A stretch of 64,000 nucleotides of DNA from Guadua angustifolia. Lineage: Eukaryota > Streptophyta > Magnoliopsida > Poales > Poaceae. Where the stretch lies: contig JAYEVE010000527.1 in assembly GCA_036346375.1 (NCBI GenBank), positions 310,001-374,000 on the forward strand, in the 5' to 3' direction. Within the stretch, counting starts at the first letter, position 1, and each line of letters starts with the position of its first letter. The position numbers and the translations under genes are program-made. Shown here in pieces: positions 1 through 11,799 of the stretch. Under the pieces are notes generated by a model. That model was not told the origin of the DNA and did no database searches. It was given only the letters and a program-made list of their open reading frames with translations.

Positions 1-967
1 CATTCTTGATTAATCGATACTTGTTTGATTATTGATCTATTTTGATTGATCGTATATGAGCAATCTTAGCGATGTCTAAATTGATTTAGTTCATGCTAGT
101 GGTATGAGTAAATCGGTTGTTTCTGTATTCTGGAAGAAGTAGCGATGACAAACAATAAGAACTTTGCTTTTACTTGCTGATCTGGAAGTTGTGTACTGTT
201 TCGGTTAGCAAGTTTAGTACTGGTTATGATTTGAACTGTGTGTATACATTGATAGTACAATTCTTTAGTGTGCATTTTAAGGTGGTAAGAATTCAAGGCC
301 TAATCCATTGAATAATTTGTTAGCCCATTTGTGACTGTGGTGAAGATTCTTATCTTCATCTAAACCCTAATCTGAGAGCACTAATCATAAACCATATTGG
401 GTCTTGTAGACATAGAGCAATTGACAACGGTCTTTTGAGTGTCTTCTTATCTTTGATTATGTCAATTATGCTACTTTTGAATTGTGTAATATTTAGCATC
501 TTTGTTAAATGGAATAATCAATAAAATCTGCTCTTATCCTCGCTTCTTTTAAAACAATTGTGAGCCTTGCATGAACTAGGTTGGTATTTAGCCTTTTGTT
601 TTGCGGTGAAGCGATTCAGCGACGATAATATAGATGGTGAACTCATTCAATGGTATAAAAAACCAAGGTTACGTGATGCATAGCTGTAGGTCATATTGGC
701 AAGAGGAATTCTTATGTATGGATAGTATCTTTGACTTTTTTTTTGGCATTTGTCACAGATATGATCAATCTTCACAATGTCCTTCCTCAAATTAATTTCA
801 TGATCTTAAGTGGTGCATAAGCTGTGCAAATCAAGTAGGAAGATAAGTTCAAGATAATTTATTGTCATTCATCATGTTTGTGAGGTCCTATATTTTACAA
901 GTCTTTGTTAAGTTCTATTTTGTTATATGTAGATATCTGAATCACAGTTTGCTAATGGCTTATTTTG

Positions 968-1057
968 GCATATTAATTTTGTTTAGACATGTGTTTACTT
1001 TTAGCATATTACTTTTGTTTAGACATGTGTTTACTTTCACATATTACTTTTGTTTTT
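968..1057. repeat. Tandem repeat, about 36-bp unit
   Basis: Two nearly identical units built on GCATATTA, TTTTGTTTAGACATG and TGTTTACTTT follow each other at about 968 and 1004, with a partial third unit starting near 1038. The unit is AT-rich and noncoding. Confidence 0.6.
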
Positions 1058-1199
1058 ATCTCGGCATATGTTAGAGTTTAGGTTGCGTAACCTACATCTC
1101 CCGTTAAGAGTGCTTATTTATAAATATCTTTGGAATAGCATATTCATAAGCAAGCGATCTCGAATTGTCCGTTTTTGTATAGTTAGAGGATATGTGGTT

Positions 1200-1368
1200 G
1201 GGCAAGTTCTGAGCTATGTTGTACAACCGAGTTGATTTGATAGCGTTTCCTGGTGTTCTCCGGATACACACCCTCTTGACTGTTGTCGAGGCGTGTATCC
1301 GGAGAATAGCGAGAGATCTTCTTGAAATTCTCTGAAGTTGTACAACAACAAAGAACTTGCTCGAACAC
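1200..1368. repeat. Imperfect inverted repeat (long hairpin)
   Basis: Blocks on the left arm (GCAAGTTCT, TGTTGTACAAC, TTCTCCGGATACAC) recur in reverse complement and reverse order on the right arm, around a loop of about 20 bases near 1272-1292. Each arm is about 70 bases, with mismatched stretches between the paired blocks. A transcript from either strand could fold into a hairpin. Whether it is a small-RNA precursor or a tail-to-tail duplication left by a transposon cannot be told from sequence alone. Confidence 0.6.
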
Positions 1369-1913
1369 ATATCTCGAATAAGATTAGGACCAAACCTATT
1401 TAGAGATTAGGGGTTATCGTTGGTACATATTTAGTTGGTCAATGAGATATTGCATGTTATGTAAACACTAACTTGACCTTCTTATGTTGCTATTCTTGCA
1501 AGTATCAAAACCGACCTATTGTTCCCATTGTCTTGCAAGTATTATTGCCATTGCATTAGTGCAGTAATGCTCAAATTCTCTGTTAATGTTGTGAAATCTG
1601 AAACTTGTTGGTATTTCCAAACATCTGCTAGTGCTAAATTCACTTGTCATATGGAATGGGCTTTTGTTTTTTTATCTGAGCATAGGTTAGAGTTTAAGTT
1701 GCGTAACCCACATGTATCCGTTCGAATTTAGAGATTAGGAGTTATCATTCAAACTTATTTAGTTGGTCAATAGATAGACTTTTGTTCGGAACAATTGCAT
1801 ACTATGAATTATCTGTTGATCCTTTACAAGATTTATTGTCAAGTGCATATAGTAGCTTCAAATTGTTTTCTCTCATGTCACACATATGACCTTATTAGAT
1901 AAGAAAACTCAAA

Positions 1914-4900
1914 ATGTCGCAACTAGAGAGCATCGGCTCAAATGCATGAACAGTAGAAGGTGTTCTTGAGGGTGAGCATGGTTCCAATTACTAAAGGGCC
2001 AAGTAAGGTGAGGAAGGCCGAGGACCAAACAGGAGAACACCGCAGTTCTCCGCTTCAATGCCACGGGTCTGCACGGGCCCTCCTAAGTACATGGGGCGAT
2101 CTGGGTCATTTCTTGGCCAATTGGTGAGAGAGAGTGCCCATACCAATTAAGGATTGGAGAAAGGAAGTCATTGAGCGAAGAATCGGTTGTGGGGCGAGGT
2201 TAAGAGTAAATGGATTATAGAGGAGGAAGATGAACCCAAAGCGAGGCAGTGCGCCTTGAAGAGGATGGGTGTGGCCTTGAGGCACTTCAAGACCCTTATG
2301 CACAGTGAGTGCGTCTTTGAAAGGCCGTACACCATTCGAGAGGTATCCATTTGTAACCCACGATGTTTGGGCGGAGTTCACGAGGATGAAGATACGCCTG
2401 ATCTGAGCGGTGAGAGAGAACACCGTTGTCCAAAGGCATAACACGCACCCGCACCACCTCGGTATAGGCGGCTATGAGGGGAAGAAGGCAGAGTGGGCGC
2501 GACTAGCCGAGGAGTGCACTCACTCCGGGACGGTGATGCCTTACTCCCACATATTTGAGGAGCGGGCACGCAACTGGGTATTAGCGAGGACAAAGAAAAC
2601 CCCTAACGGGCAGCTTGTTGTTGCAAACCCTGCTACCGCTCAAGTCGTCTCTACCATCGTAAGACATCTAACTTAGTACAATACAATTGACCCAACTTGT
2701 TGTATTTCAAATCTAATTCGTGCTAAGCTTATTACAGGAAGAGGTAAGCCGGTGAAAAGAACAGGTACCTTCTGAGCCAGGATCGAAGGACATCCTGTCG
2801 TCTGCGATCGAGAAGTCCGACCATAAGGGGGGTGCTTCTTTAAGGCGGGACACGAAGAAGTCCTACTTTCAAGATACGCTGCGAGTCCGTATCAAGGTCA
2901 TGGCGAGCACGTGAGGCGCCTCAAGGACACACTAAAGGAGCGGTGAGGAGGAGATTAAGGAGGAGATGAGGGGAGATGATGGCATGTGAGGAGGAGATAA
3001 GAGGAGATGATGGCACGTGAGGATCGCTGAGGGCCGAGATGATGGCGATGATTTCCCAGAGTCGAGCGGATGCCCTCGACTCTCATAGAAGTCGTGCCTC
3101 GACCTAGCATTGCGGTTCCAAAAATGATAAGACCGATCCCCAGCTGAAGGTAATAATTAATTTTTCCTGAGTTAAAACTACAAGTGTAACTCCCGCAATG
3201 TTTTTCCTCAAGTTGTACACTTCTTGCAGGTGCCTGCGAAGTGCCAGCTCACCATCATGACGGAGGATGGATTTCCGTCGAGTGCCTGTGAGGTTGCATT
3301 TCCATGCAATGAGACCGACACTGTGCATGGTCAGCCTGTGGGGAAGGGCTACATGAGGGTGCAGGTGGACTACATCCACGAAGACTTCTTATCACATGTG
3401 CTCAATTTCCCCCCCAACGAAGATATCACCACTCTCGGGCAAGCACGCATGTCGTTCATCAAGTGGCCCACGACAGGTGTCGTCTTGGTCAAGGTAAAAA
3501 GTCCCTCCCGTCTTCTCTACCATTCGATACTCTGCGATAGAAGTTAAATATATGCGTTTCGTAGGTTCCTCCTCCGCCTGCTCTGCTCCTTCTCCTGCGC
3601 TGATCCTGCTCCTCACTTTGCTCTTGCTCCTGCGCTGATCTGCTCTCTGCTCCTCGCTTTGCTCCTGCTCCTGCTCCTGCGCTTGCGCCTCCTCCTGCTC
3701 CTGCTCCTGCTCCCACTGCTCCAACCTTGCCTTGATGACAGTGCAGACTGGCGTGTAAAAGGACAAACACGACACCGTAGAACCACAGAAGGCCTCCGAG
3801 ACTCCTTCCACCAAGAGGCAAAGTGGCAGAGGCACAGCGCCCTTAAGGTACTGAAAAGCCCCTTCGCCACGACCTCGGAGACTCCTTCGCCCGAGAAAGA
3901 AAAAGTCGGCACAAGCCACGGGCACCTGTATGATTATAAGGCCTCTGAGCATGGAAAGCCCTGATTGCATCGCTAACTGGTGAATGATCTAGGCGGTGGA
4001 CTCGCCTCCTCCATGGATGGTACCTTGATAAGGTGAAGGGGAAGAGCGTCGAGTCGACTTTAACGTGAAGTATAAAATGGTACATTTTCACCGTGAGGAG
4101 AATGGAACATTCCCCGTCAGTTTTGAGGATCTATTCCGTGTGTACCAAATGAAAGCCGTCGATATTTCTACTTTACGATCATGGACGCTGTGAGTATCAC
4201 ACCATATAGCTTGCGCTCATGACTTTTATAGGATTTTGCATTATGTTTTCTCACATTCAACACGAGTTGCAGGATAATGAGACAACGAGCCGTGACGAAT
4301 CTACACGAAGTTGGGTTTGTCGACCCCGAGCTTGTGTCTGCGATCATGGCTAAGCTTCAACCGGGGTTCGTTGCTAGCTACATCAAGGGGGTATTGCAAG
4401 CTGAGTCGAATAAGGACTTCATTGTATTGCCGTACCACAAGGAGTAAGTAGTACTTTTCGATTCAATTACTTGTACGCACTTAAAACCGTATGTGAACTT
4501 ATTTCCTTGCACTACATTTTATTTAATAAGCAACCATTGGGTTCTACTAGTCCTCGTTCGAGTGAAAACATAGTCTACACATTTAACTCGATCGAGAAGA
4601 GACCGATGGCATCTGTGATCAAGCCTCCTTTGCGAAGTAAGCACATTATTGAAACCTAACACATCGAGGAATTTAACTACGTTTATTTTTTGACTCAATG
4701 GTGCTCTCCAATGTATGTAGGGGTTTCTCGGACTATGTTGATGAAGGAGGGCGCATGATGACAAAAAGGGCAAGACAACTTGCATATAAGCGATTTAAGG
4801 TACAAATGCCTAGCATATATATGATTAATTTTTTGACATCTAATCTTCATGGGCTGAATTTCTTTTCTCTCTTCACGATTGCCATCAACAGGGCAGGCGG

Positions 4901-5180
4901 TGACCATTGCGACTTCTATGTCATACAACACATGCTCATCGTGGTCGACAACTCACAACTTTTCCCTAAGGTATATGTACGTGCATAATAATATACTTAG
5001 CCTTTTACATAGAAATTTTGAAACTGAAATGTCACAGTCATTTACATTTTGCGAGAAGATCAATATCGTCGAGAAGAGTTTAGACAACAAAGCACTCAAC
5101 AATATCTGAGACCACTTATGCGTGGTACTTGTTAGAAGTTATATCAGAGGATGGCAGGTTTAGAGATCTTGAAGCATCAG
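1914..5180 (+). pseudogene. CACTA (En/Spm) TNPA/Ulp1-type protein, decayed copy 1
   Basis: This is a remnant of the second gene of plant CACTA transposons. It starts at an ATG (1914) reading MSQLESI, as in the sister copy at 33098. The plant En/Spm transposase-like region follows: the HPHHLGIGGYEGKKAEW motif near 2450-2490, then FEERARNW near 2550. Around 3224-3500 comes the middle domain with VDYIHEDFL and IKWPTTGV. A Ulp1/C48 cysteine-protease-like end lies at 4290-5150, with GFVDPELVSAIM, a His-Trp pair near 4533 and the candidate catalytic Cys at 4908 in GGDHCDFYV. Exons are separated by introns with GT/AG ends, but frameshifts and stops occur throughout; the first frame stops 11 codons after the ATG. 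Known Ulp1 proteases remove SUMO-like modifiers; in CACTA elements their role is unclear. This copy cannot encode a complete protein. Confidence 0.8.
3560..3725 (+). repeat. CTG/CTC-rich low-complexity tract
   Basis: This stretch is made almost only of CTGCTCCTGCTC-like hexamers. It gives long Leu-rich frames on the plus strand and Gln/Glu-rich or Arg/Ser-rich frames on the minus strand. It lies between the middle domain and the protease part of the decayed CACTA gene and probably encoded a low-complexity linker. The long frames across it are composition artefacts. Confidence 0.7.
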
Positions 5181-5218
5181 TATGTACAAAAATTTTCCAG
5201 TAAAGAAATAACCTATGT

Positions 5219-5265
<47 letters not shown>
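5219..5265. repeat. (AGT)n microsatellite
   Basis: About fifteen uninterrupted AGT triplets. The serine run in the overlapping frame is a by-product. The tract lies just past the 3' end of the decayed CACTA gene. Confidence 0.95.
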
Positions 5266-5269
5266 ATAG

Positions 5270-8110
5270 ATCAACTATGTTGGATGGACGAAAAACAGGA
5301 CACAATCAAATGTTATCTCATGAATGGCCAAAGATTGATAAGCGAAATGGTTTGACTATATTCTTCACATTCGGCCGTTGGACAGTAAGGCATTGGTGTA
5401 AATAACAGGAAGAATCAATAACATCAATAGACTGTTTAATAATATCAACTTTGCATACGAAAAGTAATACTATTATCAGATAATAATAACAATACTATTA
5501 TTATTATCCTTTGTCAGTATAAGATGCATACAATATCAGTGCAGACCAAACGCATTCAAAAACATAATAAACCATAATTAGTGATGGCAGTAATGCTGCA
5601 CGGAAGGCCGTGGACATTTTTTGGCTGTAGCTAACTGGATGTCTATTGTCCATTCTAGATAAAATGAACAATTTCTATGTGAAGAAGCACCATAGATTTT
5701 TTATGGAAAAATCTCAACCAAAGCTTCATAGATGTTCTGAGTTTATGTCTTGCATAACGAAAAAACTATCAGTAGCCTATACATGTGCCACAAGTGACCA
5801 CTGCATAGCAGAAGAATGTCTAGTTGATAGGTAAAACTGTCCAGATTTCAAATCGAAATATTACCCAATACTCATGAACTGGTCAGCAAATGTGAAGAAC
5901 GGGCAAGACTAAGAATGTTGAACAAAAAGCGAACTGGTAACTTGTTACCAAGGTATATATACTGGCATTTTGTTGTCAGGGTATTTCTGATTACACCTGC
6001 ATTAGTGCAGAGAAAAGACACCTTATGGACAGGAATATTCGTGTTAGCATCCACCAAAACAAATCATTTGCACGTTGTATTAAGTAAAAAAATATGTATG
6101 TCCACTAAAAGAACTACAGCTAGCTAATTCCAATCTTCAACCAATAGCATTCTGCCTTAATTAGAAAGTCAGCTGTAGATAACCTAGGACAATAGATAAA
6201 GGTAAAAGGAACATCCTAGAACCTAATCAGGAAGACAAAAAAAGAAATCAATGGAACGCTTGAAGATCCCAGTGCTTTAACTTCATATACGAAATCAGTA
6301 ATCAAAATTATATATTCCATAAAAGCTCAAGAGAAGTAAAAAAAACAAAAGGTATTCTATCATTCAGAACAGGTTGATGAACGATGAAGGAACAAATGAT
6401 GCCATTGAAAGCGCGGCGTATACGACAGCAATGCAGATGAGTGGCGAAAAATAGCTAGAGCTGAGGAAAGAAAACAGACATGGTTGCGAATCTTTGGAGC
6501 AAGAGGAGGCCACAGCACGCACAACAGAAATACAGAGCAAACAACATTATAGCAAAAGTCCAAGGCCTCAGCGGCCTCGTAGGTGCGCATCAAGGATAAT
6601 TTTGGGATCGTTCATGTAGCACGATAAACAGACTGGATATCAGCACAAATGGAACCAAGGAGACTATCAAGAGGGGAAAAACCTAAACACACACACAAAT
6701 ACATATCTAAAAATGTAGGCCCCAAGCCCTCAGCAACAGCATTGGCCGACACATACTGTCATTGCGGACAAAGCCAGGATGCTGCGCAGGAGTTTTACCT
6801 TCCATACACCATGAATACGGAAACCTCCTTAATCATATACACACCCAATAACAAAGGAATTCAACTGTGAAGCCTAAATAAGACCGAGATAGCCCAATTA
6901 ACGCCTTAGGAAAACAACCGGAATGCTGAGAATAAGACACATACACCGATCAGCGACGTATATAACAAGTAAATACAAAGTATAGCCTCCCAATAATGAC
7001 AGGAATAAATAGGTCTCATAAGAGACACGGTATTAAAGTCGAAAGGGTATGCATATGGGCAGGACATAAGAACAGAACAAACAAACGCCAACGCAAAATA
7101 ATCTAGAAGCAAAAATCAATCAACCTATCTGGGACTAACAGACGGCAAGCACAGCACTTCCTGAGAGAAGGCGGAGGGAACCAACCGAAACACTGCTAGA
7201 GGAACATTGACCCACAACATTAGCGTACACATGGAGGCGCAAGTGGTATATAATGCGGAAGCAAGAATAAGCCAACTCACCCAAGACTAACAAACAGAAG
7301 GCGCAGCCCTTCCAGCCTGTGATCGGAGACAATCGAGGAACAAACACAATCCTGCATGAAATCTAAAAGCTGTGATCTAATCGGTGAGATGCTTTGACCT
7401 TTTCTAAGCCGTGATCTAAGCTGATGACTTAATCAAATCCAAACAAAAGCTCATCAAACACTATTGGCACACTGTGATCTAATCCAAGCAAACAGAGGAA
7501 CACAATCAGCAGCAGAAAAAAGAAACATGACAATGTATTAAGAAGCATTTCAACATGCAATTTCTGTAATTCTCTAGAAGAAATTATGAAATCTATATTT
7601 CTTGTATGCAAAATTCTCAGAAAGGAAACAAAGTCAAACAAAAAAATGACAGTGGATTTTGGCGACACAACTATGCAGGTAGGCAATGTAGTTTCAGGGG
7701 CAAAGAACAGATAACTAAAACCTACATTAAATCTGGACTTGAGTCCTCAAAGTTTAAAAAACATATATTTATTTTGCACACCATTCATGAAGTAGGCTCA
7801 CCATTCATGAAGTGCCTCAAAGTTTAAAAAAAACTCTGGACTAAAATTACACTCATGAAGTGCCTCAAAGTTAACAATTTATTTTGACTTTTCAGCTGCA
7901 ATAATCAAAGCTGGTCTTCTGGAACATTTGTTTTATGACTCATCATAATGAAAAAGAGGCACTACATAAACACCGAAATCAGAAACCTTTGTATCGGCCT
8001 AACCTAGCGTAGTTTTGAGTCATTTCATTTAAAAGGGCAACTCTGATATATCACCGTAGTCTAGAAGTAAATAAGATTCAGCCCAACTAAATATTATTTA
8101 GAAATCTATT
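5270..8110. other. AT-rich region without recognisable gene
   Basis: No frame on either strand resembles a known protein and no transposon end was recognised. Short internal repeats occur near 7750-7875, where TTCATGAAGT and CCTCAAAGTT recur several times. The missing last exon of the methylthioribose kinase pseudogene, expected immediately left of 8121 on the minus strand, was looked for and not found. Confidence 0.5.
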
Positions 8111-8120
8111 ACGTAATTAC

Positions 8121-10390
8121 CTGATCATTTTGGCCGCACCATATCCAAGACTATCATGAAATAGACTTGTCATGTACTTCTTCTGCGCAAGGCTCAAAAG
8201 TTCCGAGTTGTTGTATATAGGGGGCAGGTATGCCTCCCCATTCCCATCTTTGTGCTTATTCTATAGTTTGACAAACTTCTTATGGAACAAATTCCATGAC
8301 TCTTCAATTGTCTTCAAGATCCATTGCCTGTAAGCCTGCAAAAGATGGCAACCGCAACATTTGTCATATACCCTGGGCATCATGAAAATATCTTCTAGAT
8401 GTTACATATGGCAAATGCTCTGTACTATATCATGCACTGGCACTTCCGCAACCGCCATTAAGTAATACTGCAAATGCCAAAGATGCTTACAGACTTTCAA
8501 GAGGTAAAGCGAATTACTCCACGCAAGGCAATTTTTTGGGGTGATAAACTCTCTGTCTGCCAAGTGCTGATCACTCTCCTCTCTATGCTAACTATAGCAC
8601 CTTTGTTATCCTCTGGTATAAAAATCAATTATTCATTCTTCTACCAGGGATAAGCATCATATTCAAAACATTTATCCTACAAATTTCTGAATAAAAAGTA
8701 GGCAGGACAGCAGGAGCAGCAAGACATGTGGTTGCCATTATTGTAGCAGAGATTAAATGAGCCAAACCACGAAAAAATATGCTTTTTTCACATCAATAAA
8801 GCACAAAGGAAACATTGGTATACCAGGTAACCACAGGAAAAATTGTTAAGTAACACAAAAGGCCTATCGTGAGCGCATCATATATTACTGTTACGTTACA
8901 AAGGGTGGCAGAAAAGCAAGCTAAAAGGTCCATACATATTCGTTGTATACTATACTACTCAATTTCATTCTTGTACAAGAGATAAGCATCATATTCAAAA
9001 CATTTATCCTAACGAATTCCTGAATTGAAACCTGAAAGTAGGCAGCAACAGGAAGATATGTGATTGCCATTACCTTAGCAGAGGTGAAACAAGGTAAACC
9101 ACACAAAAAATTGTCACATCAATAAACCATAAAGAATACATTGGGTGGATCAGGCAACTGCAGAAAAAAACGTAGTTAATTAACAAAAAAGGCCTTTTGC
9201 AGCGTGAGTGCGTCATATAGTACAATTAAAGTTAACAAGGGCTGCAGGAAAAAAATCAATACATACTTGACGATCATCTGCTTGATCAGCATGGCCATCC
9301 TGTGCAAAGTATGCCAAAATCAGGTTGCTCAAGAAGGCCCCAATGCCGAAACACATTGGCCCATAGAAAGCAAACTCTGGATCAATCACTTGGGTAGAAT
9401 CGGTGGTCACCATGATAGAACCAATGTAGAGATCACCATGAATCAGAGCCTGCGCTCTCTCAATAAACCTGGAGTTGCGAATCACATAAGAAACACAGCA
9501 TATGTAACACTGATTTGTATTCAGGGAGCTAATTACATTGATTTCAATTCAGCAATTTCCAACTTCAGCGCATCATCTCCTCGAACTGCTTCAGCAACTT
9601 TATCAAGAAAAGGCGAGGTCCAGTGATTGTATTTGGAGACCATGTATGGGTCCAACAAAACAACTTGCTCAGTGAGCCTACACAGCTCCACATTGCCACA
9701 GTACTGAGCAACTGCAATACACGCATCACATGTCATCAAGTTGATTCTTTTCCCTCGTTTACAGGCGCAACAATGAAACTGTGACTTTAAGTCAAATGTG
9801 TAAGTAGCTCACATCCTTTCTTATGATCTGTAGTGGAGTTATAGAGAAGGGACGTGAAGAAGAATGTCTTGGCCATGTAATCCGACATGCGCTCGGCGAG
9901 CAGCAGGTACTCGACGCCGGCGATGAGCCCTTTTGTGGAGGATGATGCGCGACAGCTCGATGTAGTGCATCCCTATCAGCGACATGGGCCAGTCGAAGTG
10001 GTAGACCTCCGGTACGTGGTCCGAGCACAGTCGGCCCTGCTCCTGCAGCGTGGAGGCTCGAAGTAGGTGCGCTCGCCCGTCATCGGCCATGAGTCCCCGA
10101 CGCAGCAGATGTACGGGAGTGGCTAGATTGGATTGCCAGGTCAATGTCGTCGTTAGGGGGGAGATTGTGGGATTAAGCGTGTGCGGGTGTGGTGTGTAGA
10201 TCGCGGAGGTGAGTTGAGTGAGGATAGGGACCTACCTGACGATAAGGGAGCCGGCGTCGGAGAGGACGATGTAGACGAAGTTGAGGTTGCCATCGCCGAC
10301 CTCCTTGGTGGCGGAGTCAGTGGGTTCAGAGGAGGCCGGGGCAAGGTAGCATCGGTCGAGGGCGAACAGCAACGGAGGAGTCCTAGAGGG
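8121..10390 (-). pseudogene. Methylthioribose kinase pseudogene, 3'-truncated
   Basis: Methylthioribose kinase phosphorylates 5-methylthioribose in the methionine salvage (Yang) cycle in the cytosol. Five exons can be traced on the minus strand: about 10390-10236 (EVGDGNLNFVYIVLSDAGS), 10122-9813 (PEVYHFDWPMSLIGM), 9711-9537 (WTSPFLDKVAEAV), 9468-9267 (ALIHGDLYIGSIMVT, IDPEFAFYGPM) and 8335-8121 (KYMTSLFHDSLGYG). Exon ends have GT/AG splice sites in matching phase. Exon 4 keeps the HGDL catalytic loop and the DPE metal-binding motif. Defects: exon 2 lacks one base near 10056 and gains one near 9932, a Trp codon of the family is TAG at 8261-8263, the normal N-terminus ahead of EVGDG is absent, and no final exon follows exon 5. 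Family assignment is secure; loss of function is strongly indicated unless the indels are sequence errors. Confidence 0.88.
8632..9250. repeat. Two diverged direct copies inside the kinase intron 4
   Basis: Positions about 8632-8915 and 8968-9250 are homologous. Both contain GATAAGCATCATATTC, AACATTTATCCTA, a GTAGGCAG block, a TTGCCATTA block, CACATCAATAAA and a final AAAGGCCT block. The offset is roughly 330 bases and the copies have clearly diverged. They lie between exons 5 and 4 of the kinase pseudogene, the second reaching almost to exon 4. Confidence 0.75.
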
Positions 10391-11045
10391 CTTCGCGAGG
10401 GCGAATCTCTTCCTCCGCCACCTTCAGGGTAAAGCGAGGCAGCAGCTAGGGTGAAGCCAACGACCACACGGGTGTGCCGCTAGCATCGGAGCCAATGAGA
10501 GTGGCAAGTAGGGCTGGTGCGATGCCGCGGTCCACTCCCTGAGAAGGGGAACCTATGCGAGCACGCCGTCATCTCCAGCTCGGCCTTGGCAATGGGAAAG
10601 GCAACTCAAGGACTCTATGAGGCAACCATGGCCTGACTCCACGGCGCAGCAAGGTCGAGGGTTCTGCGGGGTGGCCCAGGCCCGATCTCTCGACGCCGCA
10701 GGCAGAGGAGGGAAGGAGAGAGGCGGGGACAGGAGCGAGGGCGCTGGCGGTGTGGGGCGAGAGTGAGGATGGCGCCGGCGTCGGTGTGATGGCTAGGGCG
10801 GGGCGACCTCACAGTATCGGGGAGGGCGGCGGTGGGTGAAGAGGACACGCGCGGAGGGAGATGGGGAAGACAGAAGAAGCCCCTCGAGGGCTCCGCGGGG
10901 GTGGATTTGACGACGCTTTACGGGCCAGGACTCCCCGCAGCGTGGACGGCCAGATCGCTTGCACGCAAGGGATGGACGGCCGAGAAAATTTAGGTGACGT
11001 GGCCTGGCCGAATGAGCTCGAAATCTCCCAGCTTTCATAGATAAG
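10391..11045 (-). other. GC-rich leader upstream of the kinase pseudogene
   Basis: This stretch is much richer in G and C than its surroundings. On the minus strand it has the look of a grass 5' flank or first exon, with CT-rich runs and Arg/Pro/Ser-rich frames. None of the frames continues convincingly into the kinase exon and none resembles a known protein. The true kinase N-terminus is missing here, so this may be a foreign leader joined to truncated kinase exons. Confidence 0.4.
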
Positions 11046-11082
11046 TTATATTATATTATATTATATTATATTATATTATTAT
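11046..11082. repeat. (TTATA)n microsatellite
   Basis: About seven pentanucleotide units between the GC-rich leader and the AT-rich region to its right. It marks a sharp change in base composition. Confidence 0.9.
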
Positions 11083-11303
11083 TAGCTAGTGTGCTGGGCT
11101 CCACATGCTTAGCAAGTATGCATGTGTACTTTGCCACAGACTGGAGCAAAGCAAGTAAATAAATCCACTTCGTAGGGAACAAGACACCCATGGGAACAGA
11201 ACCAAATCCTCTGCTATCGTGAAGCAAACTTTGCTTCCTCGGCATCCGATCAAAATATGAAGGCTGAGATCAATCCAATACTGTAGAAAAAATGTAGCTG
11301 GTA

Positions 11304-11515
11304 ATCTAATAGGAAAATATTGTAGCTCAGGTGCTGCCGTGTGTATCCGAAAGGCCATGTGAAGGTATATTCATATTAGTGATGGGTATTTGACTATATT
11401 TAAATTTGATCTAATAGGAAAATATTGTAGCTCAGGTGCTGCCATGTGTATCCGAAAGGCCATGTGGAGGTATATTCATATTAGTGATGGGTATTTGACT
11501 ATATTTAAATTTGAT
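11304..11515. repeat. Tandem duplication, 105-bp unit, two copies
   Basis: Positions 11304-11408 are repeated at 11409-11513 with very few differences. Recognisable blocks are CTAATAGGAAAATATTG, GTATCCGAAAGGCCATGTG and TAGTGATGGGTATTTGAC. The near-identity suggests recent duplication. Confidence 0.9.
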
Positions 11516-11799
11516 TTGAATTGGATAATTATTGTATGTTATTTTGGACATTACTGCGTAACAGGCTTTCTTGTTTTTGATAGTTGCAAGACGACAGTGC
11601 TAGGTTATAGTGAGGTAGAAGATAACTAGGACTAGACAAAGGTTGCTGAGGTCCAGATGATCAAGGATCGTCAAAGGATGACTGAAGACGGAGTTACTGC
11701 AAGCTTAGAAGACAAGTGAACAACTGAAATGTTAGTTTGGAGCTGTTTAGATCAAGGAGAATCGTTAGATTGTGGTTTAAAGGATAGAGTAATAGTCAA
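11516..11799. other. Host sequence left of the 648-bp solo LTR
   Basis: No gene was recognised. The sequence continues at 12453 on the other side of the solo LTR and reads through to about 12660. It is AT-rich with no long frame. It could itself be an older LTR but no boundaries were found. Confidence 0.4.

Larger units (their letters stand above)
1..1913. other. Region without recognisable gene, probably transposon leader
   Basis: No reading frame here resembles a known protein. Positions 340-560 show weak similarity to 20330-20520, including a shared stretch around TCTGAGAGCA and a following AT-rich block. Positions 1740-1913 resemble 32920-33097, the stretch just ahead of the TNPA-like start codon of another CACTA copy, so at least the last part is the leader or first intron of the transposon gene that follows. 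A short phrase around TTAGTTGGTCAAT occurs twice (near 1431 and 1760), as does one around GTTGCGTAACC (near 1082 and 1700). This points to internal duplication. Confidence 0.45.

Noticed and set aside
3489..3970. Long minus-strand frames with Gln/Glu- or Arg/Ser-rich protein
   Set aside because: They are created by the CTGCTC-rich tract and by the strand opposite the CACTA gene; no homology and no plausible start.
5219..5265. Serine-rich small protein
   Set aside because: The serine run is a (AGT)n microsatellite translated in one frame.
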